This document shows, one piece after another, positions 36,633 through 46,326 of a DNA stretch of 62,775 nucleotides (positions are counted from its first letter, which is position 1; each line of letters begins with the position of its first letter). Source of the stretch: Desulfuromonas sp. (lineage in GTDB: Bacteria > Desulfobacterota > Desulfuromonadia > Desulfuromonadales > BM501); the NCBI RefSeq assembly GCF_002868845.1, contig NZ_PKUB01000039.1, positions 1 to 62,775 of the forward strand. The letters are read 5' to 3'. Position numbers and translations under genes: made by a program. Under the pieces are notes generated by a model. That model worked only from the letters and a program-made list of their open reading frames with translations. It made no database searches and was not told the origin of the DNA.

Positions 36633-37751
36633 ATGAAGGACCACCACCCGTCCGATCAGGCTTCGGTGCCTGAAGGAATCCTGGAGAGCTGGGAGGCCAA
36701 AGGGGTCAGTCGTCGGGATTTTCTCAAGTTCTGCAGCGCGATGACCGCTACCCTGGCCCTGCCGGCGACCTTCGTGCCCCGCATCGCCCAGGCCCTCGAG
36801 GACACGCGGATACCGGTCATCTGGCTCGAGTTCCAGGCCTGCACCGGGGACACCGAAGCCCTGCTGCGGGGCAACCAGCCGACCGCGGCCGAGCTGATCC
36901 TCGACCACCTCTCGGTGGAATACATCGAGACAGTGATGGCCGCCGCCGGCCACCAGGCCGAAGAAGCCAAGAACCGGGCGGTGGAGAAGTACAAGGGGCA
37001 GTACCTGGTCCTGGTGGACGGTTCGGTGCCGACCGGCGAGGGAGGGGCCTATTGCACCATCGCCGGCGAGAGCGCCCTCGAGGTCGCGCGCAAGGTGTGC
37101 GGCAACGCCGCCGCCACGATCGCCGTGGGCAGCTGTGCCTCCTTCGGGGGGGTGCCGGCCGCGGCGCCCAATCCCACCGGGGCGGTCTCCATCGCCGAGG
37201 CGGTGCCCGGGGCGACGGTGCTCAACATGCCGGGCTGCCCGGTCAACGCCCAGAACCTGACGGCGGTCATCGTCCACTTCCTCACCTTCGGCAGGCTCCC
37301 CGCCACCGACCGCCTGGGCCGCCCTCTCTTCGCCTACGGCAAGCGCATCCACGACAACTGCGAGCGGCGCATCCACTTCGACGCCGGCCAGTACGCCGAG
37401 GGTTTCGGCGACGAGGGGCACCGCAAGGGCTACTGCCTGTACAAGCTCGGCTGCAAGGGTCCCGAGACCTTCCACAACTGCCCGTCGGTGCGTTACAACG
37501 AGGGGCAGAGCTGGCCGGTCATGGCCGGCCACGGCTGCATCGGCTGCTCGGAGCCCGGCTTCTGGGACACCATGAGTCCCTTCTACCGGCGCCTTCCCAA
37601 TGTGCCCGGTTTCGGCGTCGAGGCCACCGCCGACAAGATCGGCCTCGGCCTGGCGGCGGCCACCGCCCTGGCCTTCGGGGCCCACGGGGTGGCGAGCGCC
37701 TTCCGCAAGGGGGATAAGGTCGAAGCTGATAAAGTGATCAAGGAGGACTAG
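36633..37751 (+). CDS. hyaA: [NiFe]-hydrogenase small subunit, Tat-exported
   Basis: Protein of 372 residues (HyaS in Geobacter naming). A twin-arginine signal (VSRRDFLKFC) and hydrophobic stretch lead to the Fe-S protein: EFQACTGDTEALL (proximal cluster), VGSCASFGGVPAAAP, MPGCPVN, and the medial/distal cluster segments with YCLYKLGCKGP, NCPSVRYNEGQ and GHGCIGCSEPGFWD. The C-terminus has a weak hydrophobic region that may anchor it. It transfers electrons from the Ni-Fe site to the membrane cytochrome. AAAGGAGG precedes the ATG at 36633. Four genes follow closely in one operon. Confidence 0.93.
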   Translation: MKDHHPSDQASVPEGILESWEAKGVSRRDFLKFCSAMTATLALPATFVPRIAQALEDTRIPVIWLEFQACTGDTEALLRGNQPTAAELILDHLSVEYIETVMAAAGHQAEEAKNRAVEKYKGQYLVLVDGSVPTGEGGAYCTIAGESALEVARKVCGNAAATIAVGSCASFGGVPAAAPNPTGAVSIAEAVPGATVLNMPGCPVNAQNLTAVIVHFLTFGRLPATDRLGRPLFAYGKRIHDNCERRIHFDAGQYAEGFGDEGHRKGYCLYKLGCKGPETFHNCPSVRYNEGQSWPVMAGHGCIGCSEPGFWDTMSPFYRRLPNVPGFGVEATADKIGLGLAAATALAFGAHGVASAFRKGDKVEADKVIKED

Positions 37752-37754
37752 CCC

Positions 37755-39467
37755 ATGGCCAAGAAGATTGTTGTCGATCCGATTACCCGTATTGAGGGCC
37801 ACCTGCGCATCGAGGCCCAGATAGAGGGGGGCAAGATCGCCGCGGCCTGGAGCTCCTCCACCGCCTTCCGCGGCATCGAAACCATCCTCAAGGGGCGCGA
37901 CCCGCGCGACGCTCACCACTTCACCCAGCGTTTCTGCGGGGTCTGCACGACGGTCCACTCCATGGCGAGCATCCGTTGCGTCGAGGACGCCCTCAAGATC
38001 CAGATTCCCGACAACGCCCGCCTGATCCGCAACCTGATCATGGCCAGCCAGAACGTACAGGACCACGTCATCCACTTCTACCACCTGCACGCTCTCGACT
38101 GGGTGGACATCACCGGGGCTCTCAAGGCCGACCCGGCCGCCACCGCCAAGCTGGCCCAGTCCCTGTCGGACTGGCCCAAGTCGAGCGCCGCCTATTTCAA
38201 GACGGTCCAGGAGAGGATCGGCGCCTTTGTCGGCACCGGCCGCCTCGGCCCCTTTCAGAACGCCTACTGGGGGCACAGCGCCTACAAGCTGCCGCCCGAG
38301 GCCAACCTGATGGCGGTGGCCCACTACCTCGAGGCCCTCGAATGGCAGAAGGACGTGATCAAGGTCCACGCCATCCTCGGCGCCAAGAACCCCCATCCCC
38401 AGACCTTCCTCGTCGGGGGGATGGCGATCCCCGTCGATCCCGACAGCCAGAACGCCCTCAACGCCGACAAGCTCGCCCTGATCCGCAAACTGCTGCGCAA
38501 GGCCCACAGGTTCGTCGAGCAGGTCTACATCCCCGACCTGCTGGCGGTGGCCTCCTTTTACAAGGAGTGGGCCGGCATCGGCGGCGGGGTCGGCAACTTC
38601 CTCGCCTACGGCGACTTCCCCATGGACAATGGCGGCGCTTCGGAGAACCTCTACTTCCCCCGCGGGGTGGTCATGGGCAAGGACCTGGCCAACGTCATGG
38701 AGATGGACCCGGCCAAGATCACCGAATACGTGACCCACTCGTGGTACACCTACGACCAGGGGGACGACAAGGGGTTGCATCCCTTCGACGGAGAGACCAG
38801 CCCCAAGTACACCGGCCCAAAACCACCCTACGAGCATCTCGATACCGACCAGAAGTACTCCTGGGTCAAATCGCCCCGCTACCTGGACCAACCGATGGAG
38901 GTCGGTCCCCTGGCGCGCATGGTCATCGCCTACGCCAAGGGGCATCCCGAGGTCCAGCAGACGGTCAATTTCGTCCTCGGCAAGCTGGGGGTCGGCCCCG
39001 AGGCCCTCTTCTCCACCCTCGGCCGCACCGCCGCCCGGGGCATCGAGACCCTGCTCCTTTCGGGCAAGGCAGAAGAGTGGCTCAACGGACTGGCGGACAA
39101 CATGGGCCGGGGCATTCTCGAAGTGCACAACGGCGACCGGTGGGATCCTTCCACATGGCCTGCCGAGGCCCAGGGCTTCGGTTTTCACGAGGCCCCCCGC
39201 GGGGCCCTCGGCCATTGGGTCCGCATCGAAAATGGGGCCATCGCCAACTATCAGGCCGTGGTCCCCTCCACCTGGAACGCCGGTCCGCGCGACGCCCTGG
39301 GGCAGATGGGCCCTTACGAGGCCGCCCTGGTCGGCACCCCTGTGGCCGACCCGGAAAAGCCGGTGGAAATCCTGCGCACGATCCATTCCTTCGACCCCTG
39401 CCTGGCCTGCGCGGTCCACGTCCTGGACGGGACCGGCTCGGAAATCGTCCGGGTTCGGGCTCTTTAG
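37755..39467 (+). CDS. hyaB: [NiFe]-hydrogenase large (catalytic) subunit
   Basis: Protein of 570 residues (HyaL in Geobacter naming), oxidising H2 at the periplasmic side. The nickel ligands are in RFCGVC (L1, about residue 55) and DPCLACAVH (L2). After the final His about 15 residues (VLDGTGSEIVRVRAL) remain, which is the peptide removed by a maturation protease. All four metal ligands are Cys, with no Sec codon. It begins 3 bases after the small subunit stop. Sequence type fits group 1 membrane-bound uptake hydrogenases. Confidence 0.95.
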   Translation: MAKKIVVDPITRIEGHLRIEAQIEGGKIAAAWSSSTAFRGIETILKGRDPRDAHHFTQRFCGVCTTVHSMASIRCVEDALKIQIPDNARLIRNLIMASQNVQDHVIHFYHLHALDWVDITGALKADPAATAKLAQSLSDWPKSSAAYFKTVQERIGAFVGTGRLGPFQNAYWGHSAYKLPPEANLMAVAHYLEALEWQKDVIKVHAILGAKNPHPQTFLVGGMAIPVDPDSQNALNADKLALIRKLLRKAHRFVEQVYIPDLLAVASFYKEWAGIGGGVGNFLAYGDFPMDNGGASENLYFPRGVVMGKDLANVMEMDPAKITEYVTHSWYTYDQGDDKGLHPFDGETSPKYTGPKPPYEHLDTDQKYSWVKSPRYLDQPMEVGPLARMVIAYAKGHPEVQQTVNFVLGKLGVGPEALFSTLGRTAARGIETLLLSGKAEEWLNGLADNMGRGILEVHNGDRWDPSTWPAEAQGFGFHEAPRGALGHWVRIENGAIANYQAVVPSTWNAGPRDALGQMGPYEAALVGTPVADPEKPVEILRTIHSFDPCLACAVHVLDGTGSEIVRVRAL

Positions 39468-39483
39468 AGCAAGGAGGGACGCC

Positions 39484-40137
39484 ATGGAAATACGCTATGT
39501 CTGGGAACTTCCGGTCCGCCTGACCCACTGGGTCAACGCTCTGTGCGTGGTGGTGCTGTCCCTCACAGGCTTCTACATCGGACATCCCTTTATTGGCGGT
39601 GCCGGCTCGGCGGCCTTCGTCATGGGCTGGGTCCGCTTTGTCCACTTCACTTTCGCCTACCTCTTCCTCGTCTCGGTGCTGGTCAGGTACTACTGGTTCT
39701 TCGCCGGAAACCACGACTCTTCCTGGAGGATGTACACCTCCTGGTTCACCAGGGAGGGACGGGGCAGGGCCTTGAAATTCTTCCGTTACTACACCTTCAC
39801 CGGCCGGACCATCCCCTACGAGGTCGGCCATAACCCCCTTGCAGTGCTGGCCTACGCCGCGGTCTTCACCCTCTTCGTGGTCCAGATCGTGACCGGCTTC
39901 GCCCTCTACGGCCAGTTCGCCCCGGGCGGATTCTGGGACGGCACGCTCGGGTGGCTGCTGGTCAGCTTCGATTCCCAGAACCTGCGTCTGGTCCATCATC
40001 TGGTGATGTGGCTGCTGACAGGTTTCGCCATTAACCACGTCTACAGCGCCTGGCTGATGGACGTGAAGGAGATGAACGGCACCATGAGCAGCATTTTCGG
40101 CGGTTACAAGTACATCGAGCCGGAGGACCTCTCGTGA
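39484..40137 (+). CDS. hyaC: Ni/Fe-hydrogenase cytochrome b subunit
   Basis: Protein of 217 residues with four membrane helices. It carries heme-ligand His candidates in LTHWVNALCVVVLSLTGF, WVRFVHFTFAYLF, and LVHHLVMWLLTGFAINH. It passes electrons from the small subunit to the quinone pool. GGAGG-like sequence precedes the ATG. Its stop overlaps the start of the protease gene (GTGAGG). Confidence 0.92.
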   Translation: MEIRYVWELPVRLTHWVNALCVVVLSLTGFYIGHPFIGGAGSAAFVMGWVRFVHFTFAYLFLVSVLVRYYWFFAGNHDSSWRMYTSWFTREGRGRALKFFRYYTFTGRTIPYEVGHNPLAVLAYAAVFTLFVVQIVTGFALYGQFAPGGFWDGTLGWLLVSFDSQNLRLVHHLVMWLLTGFAINHVYSAWLMDVKEMNGTMSSIFGGYKYIEPEDLS

Positions 40138-40664
40138 GGGCGCTGATACTCGGCCTCGGTAATGCCCTGATGACCGATGACGCCCTCGGGGTGCTGGCGG
40201 TCGAAGAACTGCAAAGCCGGTACCGCTTTCCTGCCGGGGTGAGAGTCGTGGACGGCGGAACCCTCGGACTCGATCTGCTGCCCCTCCTGGAGGGGGTGGA
40301 CCGGCTGCTGCTGGTCGATGCTCTGCAGATGGGGGCCAAGCCGGGGGCGGTCTTCCGGTTGGCCGGGGAGGAGGTGCCGCGGGCCCTGGCCAGCAAGTTG
40401 TCGGTGCACCAGATGGGGGCTCAGGATCTGCTTGCTCTGGCCGAGCTGCGCGGGCACCTGCCCGGGGAGCTGGTGGTCTGGGGGGTCCAGCCACGCTAAG
40501 TGGAGGTCGGTCTGAAGCTGACCCCGCCCGTGGCCGCAGCCCTCGATTCCCTGCTCGAAGGGATTCTCGGGGAAGTGGCCGGGTGGGGCTTGGCGCCGCG
40601 TCCGGCCACCGGGCGGCGCTCTTCCCGGGACCGATCGGTGCGCTTCCCTTTCTTCGCCGGGTGA
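40134..40664 (+). pseudogene. hyaD: Hydrogenase maturation protease, interrupted by an in-frame TAA at 40497-40499
   Basis: The GTG-started frame encodes the HyaD/HybD-type endopeptidase that cuts the C-terminal tail of the large subunit. Conserved parts are GLGNALMTDDALG (metal Asp), LLLVDALQMG (metal Asp) and VHQMG (metal His), followed by VVWGVQP. Codon 122 is TAA; in the same frame the expected C-terminal part continues (VEVGLKLTPPVAAALDSLLEGIL), ending at TGA 40662-40664 for a total of 177 codons. So one nonsense codon truncates the last third. All three metal ligands lie before the stop, so partial function is conceivable, though the C-terminal helix would be lost. Confidence 0.8.
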
Positions 40665-40668
40665 GACC

Positions 40669-41076
40669 ATGCGCCTTGCCCTTCTGGCCGCCGGCATGCT
40701 CTTCTTCCTTTCCGCCTGCAGCGACTCCCCCTCCTTCCCCCGCCGGGAGCCTCCCGCAGCTCTCCTGACCGATCCGGGCAGCCGGGCCGCCGGGGCGGGG
40801 CTCTTTGCCCGCCACTGCGCCGTCTGTCATGGCAGCCCCGCAGAGGGGCGCAGCTCCCGCGCCGATTTCTTCCTGCCCCCCGCCTCCTCTTTCCGGGAAA
40901 GTCGTTATCGTCGCCTCGATCCCGCCTATCTGTTCTGGCGCATCGAGGTCGGCAAGACCGCCGAGCCTTACCGCTCCCGCGGATCGGTGATGCCCGCCTG
41001 GGGGCCCCACTTTTCCGAGGAGCAGATTTGGCAGATCGTCGCCTATCTGCTCGGGCGAAGCGGAGGAGAGTCTTAG
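40669..41076 (+). CDS. Monoheme c-type cytochrome lipoprotein
   Basis: Protein of 135 residues. The lipobox FLSAC gives a membrane-tethered periplasmic protein. The class I cytochrome c domain has heme motif CAVCH (about residue 45), a likely Met ligand in SVMPAWG and the C-terminal helix [11 protein letters not shown]. It lies 4 bases after the hydrogenase protease frame and before a strong terminator, so it may act as an electron partner of the hydrogenase (inference). Confidence 0.88.
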   Translation: MRLALLAAGMLFFLSACSDSPSFPRREPPAALLTDPGSRAAGAGLFARHCAVCHGSPAEGRSSRADFFLPPASSFRESRYRRLDPAYLFWRIEVGKTAEPYRSRGSVMPAWGPHFSEEQIWQIVAYLLGRSGGES

Positions 41077-41098
41077 GCGAAAATGGAAATTTAACAGT

Positions 41099-41132
41099 AA
41101 AAAAACCCCTTCCGAATGGAGGGGTGTTTTTA
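41099..41132 (+). terminator. Rho-independent terminator ending the hydrogenase operon
   Basis: ACCCC(TTCC) pairs with (GGA)GGGGT around GAAT at about 41105-41125, followed by GTTTTTATT. An A-run on the left side means it could also work in reverse. It lies 23 bases past the cytochrome stop. Confidence 0.8.
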
Positions 41133-41387
41133 TTCACACTTTTTCATTTTTTATTTTGGATAAATTTGTTACAAGGGGCGCTGGATGAAACGGCGTCCCT
41201 TTTTTCTAAATATGGGAAAACGGGAAACATGTGGGATCGGGTTTGGCCGTTTCCTGGAAGAATCCGCGGAAGCGGGCGGTTTTATGAAGCGCCAATGAAA
41301 CGGTCGGGAGGATCCCTGCGGAGGGCGTCTTTCCCGGCGGCACGGGGCGCAATAATGCAGGATTCGACAGCACGGAAGGAGAAGGAC
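41133..41387 (+). other. Leader region of pckA
   Basis: Between the terminator and the pckA start lie about 255 bases, first very AT-rich (41133-41175), then mixed. The AT-rich part probably holds the promoter, but no box pair is convincing. An open frame runs into pckA from upstream without family similarity and is regarded as non-coding. AAGGAGAAGG lies directly before pckA. Confidence 0.45.
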
Positions 41388-42977
41388 ATGTCGAAAACGG
41401 TGGAACTGGATGCGGCAATGCTCGGCCTGAAAAGTGTCGGCAAGCTCTATCACAACCTGAGTTACGATGAGCTTTTCGAGCATGAGACCAAAAACAGCGA
41501 GGGCCAGGTGTCGGACAACGGCACCATGATGGTCGACACCGGCAAGTTCACCGGTCGCTCCCCCAAAGACAAGTACTTCGTCCACCAGTTGCCCTCCTTC
41601 GAGAACATCGCCTGGGGCAAGATCAACAAGGCTGTGGCTCCCGAGGTCTTCGACGAGCTCTACGCCGAGGTGACCGACTACCTCTCGGGCAAGGACCTCT
41701 ATGTCACCGATGGCTTCTGCGGTTCCAATGAGAAGACCCGCAAGTCGGTGCGTTTCGTCACCGAGTTCGGCTGGCAGTCCCACTTCGTCAAGAACATGTT
41801 CATTCGCCCCGGCGAGCAGGACCTGGAGGGGTTCGCCCCCGGCTTCACCGTCTACAACGCCAGCAACCTGAGCAACAAGGACTGGGAGCGCCACGGTCTC
41901 AACTCCGAGGTTTTCGTCATTTTCAACATCGAGAAGAACGTGGCGATCATCGGCGGCACCTGGTACGGCGGGGAGATGAAGAAGGGCATCTTCACCATGA
42001 TGAACTACTGGCTGCCGCTGCAGGGGATCCTCTCCATGCACTGCTCGGCCAACGTCGGCGCCGCCGGAGACGTATGCCTCTTCTTCGGCCTTTCCGGTAC
42101 CGGCAAGACGACCCTCTCCACCGACGCCTCCCGCAAACTCATCGGCGACGACGAGCACGGCTGGGACGACGACGGCATCTTCAACTTCGAGGGGGGCTGC
42201 TACGCCAAGACCATCAACCTGAGCCAGGAGAGCGAGCCGGAGATCTACCAGGCGATCCAGCGCGACGCGCTGCTCGAGAACGTCGTCGCCTGCGACAAGG
42301 GAATCATCGACTTTGACGACGATTCCAAGACCGAGAACACCCGCGTCTCCTATCCCATCGAGCACATCGAGAACCACGAGCCGTCCCTGAAGGCGGATCA
42401 TCCGAAGAACATCATCTTCCTCACCTGCGACGCCTTCGGTGTGTTGCCCCCGGTCAGCAAGCTGACCCGCGAGCAGGCAATGTACTACTTCCTCTCCGGC
42501 TACACCGCCAAGGTCGCCGGGACCGAGCGCGGTGTCACCGAGCCTTCGGCGACCTTCTCCGCCTGCTTCGGCGAGGCCTTCCTCCCCCTGCACCCCACCG
42601 CCTACGCCAAGCTCCTCGGCGAGAAGATGGAGAAGCACGGGGTCAACGCCTACCTGGTCAACACCGGCTGGGCCGGCGGCGGCTACGGCGTCGGCAAGCG
42701 GATGAGCATCAAGGCGACCCGGGCCTGCGTCAACGCCATCCTCGACGGCAGCATCGAGAACGCCGAGTTTGACCAGACCCGCTGGTTCCGCTTGAACATC
42801 CCGAAGGAGCTGCCCGGTGTCGACAGCGCCCTGCTCAACCCGCGCAACGCCTGGACCGACAAAGAGGACTTCGACGCGACCGCCAACAAGCTTGCCGGGA
42901 TGTTCATCGAGAACTTCAAGAAGTACATCCAGGACGGCGACGACTTCGACTTCACTCAGGCCGGGCCGCGGATGTAG
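41388..42977 (+). CDS. pckA: Phosphoenolpyruvate carboxykinase (ATP)
   Basis: Protein of 529 residues. It converts oxaloacetate and ATP to PEP, CO2 and ADP, a main gluconeogenic step in acetate-oxidising bacteria. Visible signatures are [11 protein letters not shown] (substrate loop), the metal-binding region [11 protein letters not shown], the kinase P-loop [13 protein letters not shown] (about 240), and the conserved [31 protein letters not shown] and the match to the family N-terminus fix the ATG at 41388. It is transcribed alone between two terminators. Confidence 0.96.
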   Translation: MSKTVELDAAMLGLKSVGKLYHNLSYDELFEHETKNSEGQVSDNGTMMVDTGKFTGRSPKDKYFVHQLPSFENIAWGKINKAVAPEVFDELYAEVTDYLSGKDLYVTDGFCGSNEKTRKSVRFVTEFGWQSHFVKNMFIRPGEQDLEGFAPGFTVYNASNLSNKDWERHGLNSEVFVIFNIEKNVAIIGGTWYGGEMKKGIFTMMNYWLPLQGILSMHCSANVGAAGDVCLFFGLSGTGKTTLSTDASRKLIGDDEHGWDDDGIFNFEGGCYAKTINLSQESEPEIYQAIQRDALLENVVACDKGIIDFDDDSKTENTRVSYPIEHIENHEPSLKADHPKNIIFLTCDAFGVLPPVSKLTREQAMYYFLSGYTAKVAGTERGVTEPSATFSACFGEAFLPLHPTAYAKLLGEKMEKHGVNAYLVNTGWAGGGYGVGKRMSIKATRACVNAILDGSIENAEFDQTRWFRLNIPKELPGVDSALLNPRNAWTDKEDFDATANKLAGMFIENFKKYIQDGDDFDFTQAGPRM

Positions 42978-43002
42978 GGTCTGTTTTTAAAAGTGATGAC
43001 TG

Positions 43003-43036
43003 AAAAGGGGCAGCCCCGCCGGGGCCGCCCCTTTTT
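43003..43036 (+). terminator. Rho-independent terminator after pckA
   Basis: AAAAGGGGC (43003-43011) pairs with GCCCCTTTTT (43027-43036), enclosing an inner CCCC-GCC-GGGG hairpin, giving a strong stem with a T-run. Confidence 0.88.
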
Positions 43037-43113
43037 CTTTGGGTTGAAATTCCCTTCCTGATCTGAGAGGGTGGGAAGCAGCAGGGCAAGCGCTCCGTGG
43101 AGATCTTCGCAAC

Positions 43114-43884
43114 ATGTGCCTTATCCTCTTTTCCTACAACCAGCATCCCGATAATCGCCTTGTCATGGCGGCCAACCGCGACGAGTTCTTCGCCCGGCCC
43201 ACCGCCCCGGCCGCCTTCTGGGAAGAGGCGCCGGGGGTTCTTTCGGGGCGGGACCTGCAGGGCGGCGGGAGTTGGTTCGGCATCACCCGCTGCGGACGGC
43301 TGGCGGCGGTGACCAATTTCCGGGACCGGGGCGAGCTTCAGGAGGGCGGCACGTCCCGCGGCCTGCTGGTGAGCGACTACCTTCTGGGGGAAGAGCCGCC
43401 CGGGGACTACCTGCGGCGGGTGGCCCGCCGCGGTGCTGAATACAAGGGGTTCAACCTGCTGGCCGGCGATGGTGAGGGGCTCTGGTACTATTCCAACCGC
43501 CAGGGGCGCGTCCGCCGCCTTCCGCCGGGGCTTTACGGACTGAGCAATCATCTGCTCGACACCCCCTGGCCCAAGGTGGCGGGGGGCAAGGTCGCCCTGG
43601 CCGCTGCTCTGGACGGGACACCGGACCCGGAGGCCCTCTTCGCCCTGCTCGCCGACACCACCCGGGTCGCCGATGCCGAGCTGCCCGATACGGGGTTCGG
43701 CCCGGAGTGGGAGCGCATTCTCTCCTCCCGGTTCATCGCCGGCCCCGATTACGGCACCCGCTCCAGCTCCGTGTTGCTGGTCGGCCGGGAAGGCCGGGTG
43801 GAATTCACCGAGAGGAGCTACGCGAAAAACCACGGCTCGTGGCGGGAGGAACGTTTTACGTTTCAAATCGCTTGCAATGATTAG
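43114..43884 (+). CDS. NRDE-motif (TANGO2-like) protein
   Basis: Protein of 256 residues that begins MCLILFSYN with Cys at position 2, and has the NRDE motif (AANRDEFFARPT) that names the family. The N-terminal Cys suggests an Ntn-hydrolase fold. Eukaryotic TANGO2 is linked to heme or lipid handling; the bacterial role is not established. TSRGLLV, YGLSNHLLDTPWPKV and TRSSSVLLV are further family segments. Confidence 0.88.
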   Translation: MCLILFSYNQHPDNRLVMAANRDEFFARPTAPAAFWEEAPGVLSGRDLQGGGSWFGITRCGRLAAVTNFRDRGELQEGGTSRGLLVSDYLLGEEPPGDYLRRVARRGAEYKGFNLLAGDGEGLWYYSNRQGRVRRLPPGLYGLSNHLLDTPWPKVAGGKVALAAALDGTPDPEALFALLADTTRVADAELPDTGFGPEWERILSSRFIAGPDYGTRSSSVLLVGREGRVEFTERSYAKNHGSWREERFTFQIACND

Positions 43885-43977
43885 CGCGGCCACAACCCGC
43901 TGGACATTTATTTGATATTTATGTATTTTTGGCAACGAAGCTAGTCGGCAGGTTCACCTCAGCTTTCGGAGCCAGGC

Positions 43978-46326
43978 TTGGACCAATCTATCGAGAAGAG
44001 AGAGCCGCACATCCCCGAGGAGATCCCTCTCCTTCCCGTTCGGGACGTTGTCATATTCCCCTACATGATCCTCCCCCTCTTTGTGGGGCGCGAAAAATCG
44101 GTCGCGGCGGTCGATGCGGCCCTGTCCCGTGACCGTCTTATCTTCCTGGCTTCCCAGAAGGAGCTGGCCGAGGAAGAGCCGGAACCCGAGGACATCTATC
44201 GGGTCGGCACCGTGGCCATGATCATGCGCATGCTCAAGCTCCCCGACGGCCGGCTGAAGGTTCTGGTCCAGGGACTCGGCAAGGCGCGCCTTGCCGAATT
44301 TCTCTCCCGGGAGCCCTTCTTCCATGTCCGGGTCGAGCGCCTTGACGAGCCCGGTCAGGCCGAGCTGCCCCTGGAGACCGAGGCTCTCATGCGCACCGTG
44401 CACGACCAGCTCGCTCAGCTGGTCAATATGGGCAAGGCGATCTCCCCCGAGGTCATGGTCGTGGTGGAGAATATCGAGGAACCGGGCGGCCTGGCGGACC
44501 TTGTTGCGAGCAACATCGGTCTCAAGGTCGCCGACGCCCAGGAAATGCTCGAACTTTTTGACCCCGTGGAGCGCCTGCGGCGGGTCAAGGACATGCTGGC
44601 CAAGGAGCTTGAACTGACAGCGGTTCAGAGCCGCATCCAGACCCAGGCCCAGGAGGAGATGGGCAAGACCCAGCGCGAGTATTTCCTGCGCGAGCAGCTG
44701 CGAGCCATTCAGGCCGAGTTGGGAGAGAGCGATCCGCGGGCCGAGGACGTGGCCGAGCTGCGCCTCAAACTCAAGGACGCCAGGCTTCCGGAGGAGGCCC
44801 TGGCCGATGCCGAGAAGCAGCTGCGGCGCCTCGAGAGCATGCACCACGAGGCGGCCGAGTATTCCATGCTGCGCACCTACCTGGACTGGCTGGTGGATCT
44901 GCCCTGGGGCCGGGTAACCCGCGACAATCTCGACCTGAAAAAGGCCAAGGCCGTTCTCGACGAGGACCATTACAACCTGGAGAAGGTCAAGGACCGGATT
45001 CTGGAATTTCTCGCCGTGCGCAAGCTGAAACGGGAGCCGAAGGGGCCGGTGCTCTGCTTCGTCGGCCCGCCCGGGGTGGGCAAGACGAGCCTGGGCAAGT
45101 CGATCGCCCGGGCCCTGGGGCGCAAGTTCGTGCGCATTTCCCTCGGCGGGGTGCGCGACGAGGCGGAGATCCGGGGGCACCGCCGCACCTACGTGGGCGC
45201 CCTGCCCGGGCGCATCCTTCAGGGCATGAAACAAGCCGGCACCAACAACCCGGTCTTCATGCTCGACGAGCTGGACAAGGTCGGGGCCGATTTCCGCGGC
45301 GACCCCTCGGCGGCGCTGCTGGAGCTGCTCGACCCCGAGCAGAACCACGCTTTCTCCGACCACTACATCAACCTCCCCTTCGACCTCTCCCGGGTTCTGT
45401 TCATCGCCACCGCCAACATCATGGATCCGGTCCCCTCGGCCCTCAAGGACCGCCTCGAGGTCATCCGGCTCTCGGGCTACACCGCCGAGGAGAAGCTGCA
45501 CATCGCCCGGCGCTTTCTGGTTCCGCGGCAGATTCAGGAAAACGGTCTCAAGGAGGGACAGGTGCGCTTCTCCGGAACCGCCCTTCTCAAGCTGGTTGCC
45601 GGCTACACCGCCGAGGCCGGCTTGCGCAACCTGGAGCGGGAGATCGGCAGCATTTGCCGCAAGGTGGCCCGGCGCTTCGGCGAGGGCAAGAAACGGCCGG
45701 TGCTGGTCACCGAGGCCGCGGTGGAGCGCTTCCTTGGACCCGTGCGTTACCTGCCCGAGGAGGAACGCCTGGAGAGCGAGGTGGGGGTCGCCACCGGCCT
45801 GGCCTGGACCGAGGTGGGTGGCGAGGTCCTCTACGTCGAGGTCAATACCATGAAGGGCAAGGGGGACCTGACCCTTACCGGGCACCTGGGGGAGGTCATG
45901 AAGGAGAGCGCTCAGGCCGCCCTCTCCTACGCCCGGGCCCATGCCGGAGAACTCGGGATCGACCCCGGCTTTTTCGAAGAACGGGACGTCCACATCCACG
46001 TTCCTGCGGGGGCCATCCCCAAGGACGGCCCGAGCGCCGGGGTCACCATGGCGGTAGCCCTTATCTCGGCCCTTTCCGGCCGCCGGGTCAGTAAGGACGT
46101 GGCCATGACCGGCGAGATCACCCTGCGCGGCAAGGTGCTGCCGGTGGGGGGGCTCAAGGAGAAGACCTTGGCGGCGCTGCGGGCCCATATAAATACGATC
46201 ATCGTTCCCCACCGCAACGCCAAGGACTTGGAGGAGATTCCGGCGCACCTGCGCAAGAAGCTGCGCTTCGTGGTGGCGAAAAGCATGGAGGAGGTGCTCT
46301 GCGCGGCCCTCGAAGGCGTGGAATGA
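43978..46326 (+). CDS. lon: Endopeptidase Lon (ATP-dependent protease La)
   Basis: Protein of 782 residues that degrades misfolded and regulatory proteins. It has an N-terminal LON substrate domain ([18 protein letters not shown]), a coiled coil ([20 protein letters not shown]), an AAA+ module (Walker [10 protein letters not shown], Walker [10 protein letters not shown]) and a Ser-Lys protease domain (DGPSAGVTM with catalytic Ser, [11 protein letters not shown] with Lys). The TTG at 43978 is the probable start, with GGAG about 8 bases upstream; no ATG occurs before the conserved domain. thiL overlaps its stop. Confidence 0.95.
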   Translation: MDQSIEKREPHIPEEIPLLPVRDVVIFPYMILPLFVGREKSVAAVDAALSRDRLIFLASQKELAEEEPEPEDIYRVGTVAMIMRMLKLPDGRLKVLVQGLGKARLAEFLSREPFFHVRVERLDEPGQAELPLETEALMRTVHDQLAQLVNMGKAISPEVMVVVENIEEPGGLADLVASNIGLKVADAQEMLELFDPVERLRRVKDMLAKELELTAVQSRIQTQAQEEMGKTQREYFLREQLRAIQAELGESDPRAEDVAELRLKLKDARLPEEALADAEKQLRRLESMHHEAAEYSMLRTYLDWLVDLPWGRVTRDNLDLKKAKAVLDEDHYNLEKVKDRILEFLAVRKLKREPKGPVLCFVGPPGVGKTSLGKSIARALGRKFVRISLGGVRDEAEIRGHRRTYVGALPGRILQGMKQAGTNNPVFMLDELDKVGADFRGDPSAALLELLDPEQNHAFSDHYINLPFDLSRVLFIATANIMDPVPSALKDRLEVIRLSGYTAEEKLHIARRFLVPRQIQENGLKEGQVRFSGTALLKLVAGYTAEAGLRNLEREIGSICRKVARRFGEGKKRPVLVTEAAVERFLGPVRYLPEEERLESEVGVATGLAWTEVGGEVLYVEVNTMKGKGDLTLTGHLGEVMKESAQAALSYARAHAGELGIDPGFFEERDVHIHVPAGAIPKDGPSAGVTMAVALISALSGRRVSKDVAMTGEITLRGKVLPVGGLKEKTLAALRAHINTIIVPHRNAKDLEEIPAHLRKKLRFVVAKSMEEVLCAALEGVE

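Noticed and set aside
39400-39440. Selenocysteine in the hydrogenase large subunit
   Set aside because: The L2 motif is read as CLAC with TGC codons; there is no in-frame TGA.
36531-39485. 984-residue minus-strand open frame across the hydrogenase genes
   Set aside because: Shadow of the hydrogenase subunits, whose ligand motifs are on the plus strand.
40500-40664. Separate small gene after the hydrogenase protease stop
   Set aside because: The segment is in the same frame as the protease and matches its C-terminal part; no start with ribosome site was seen.
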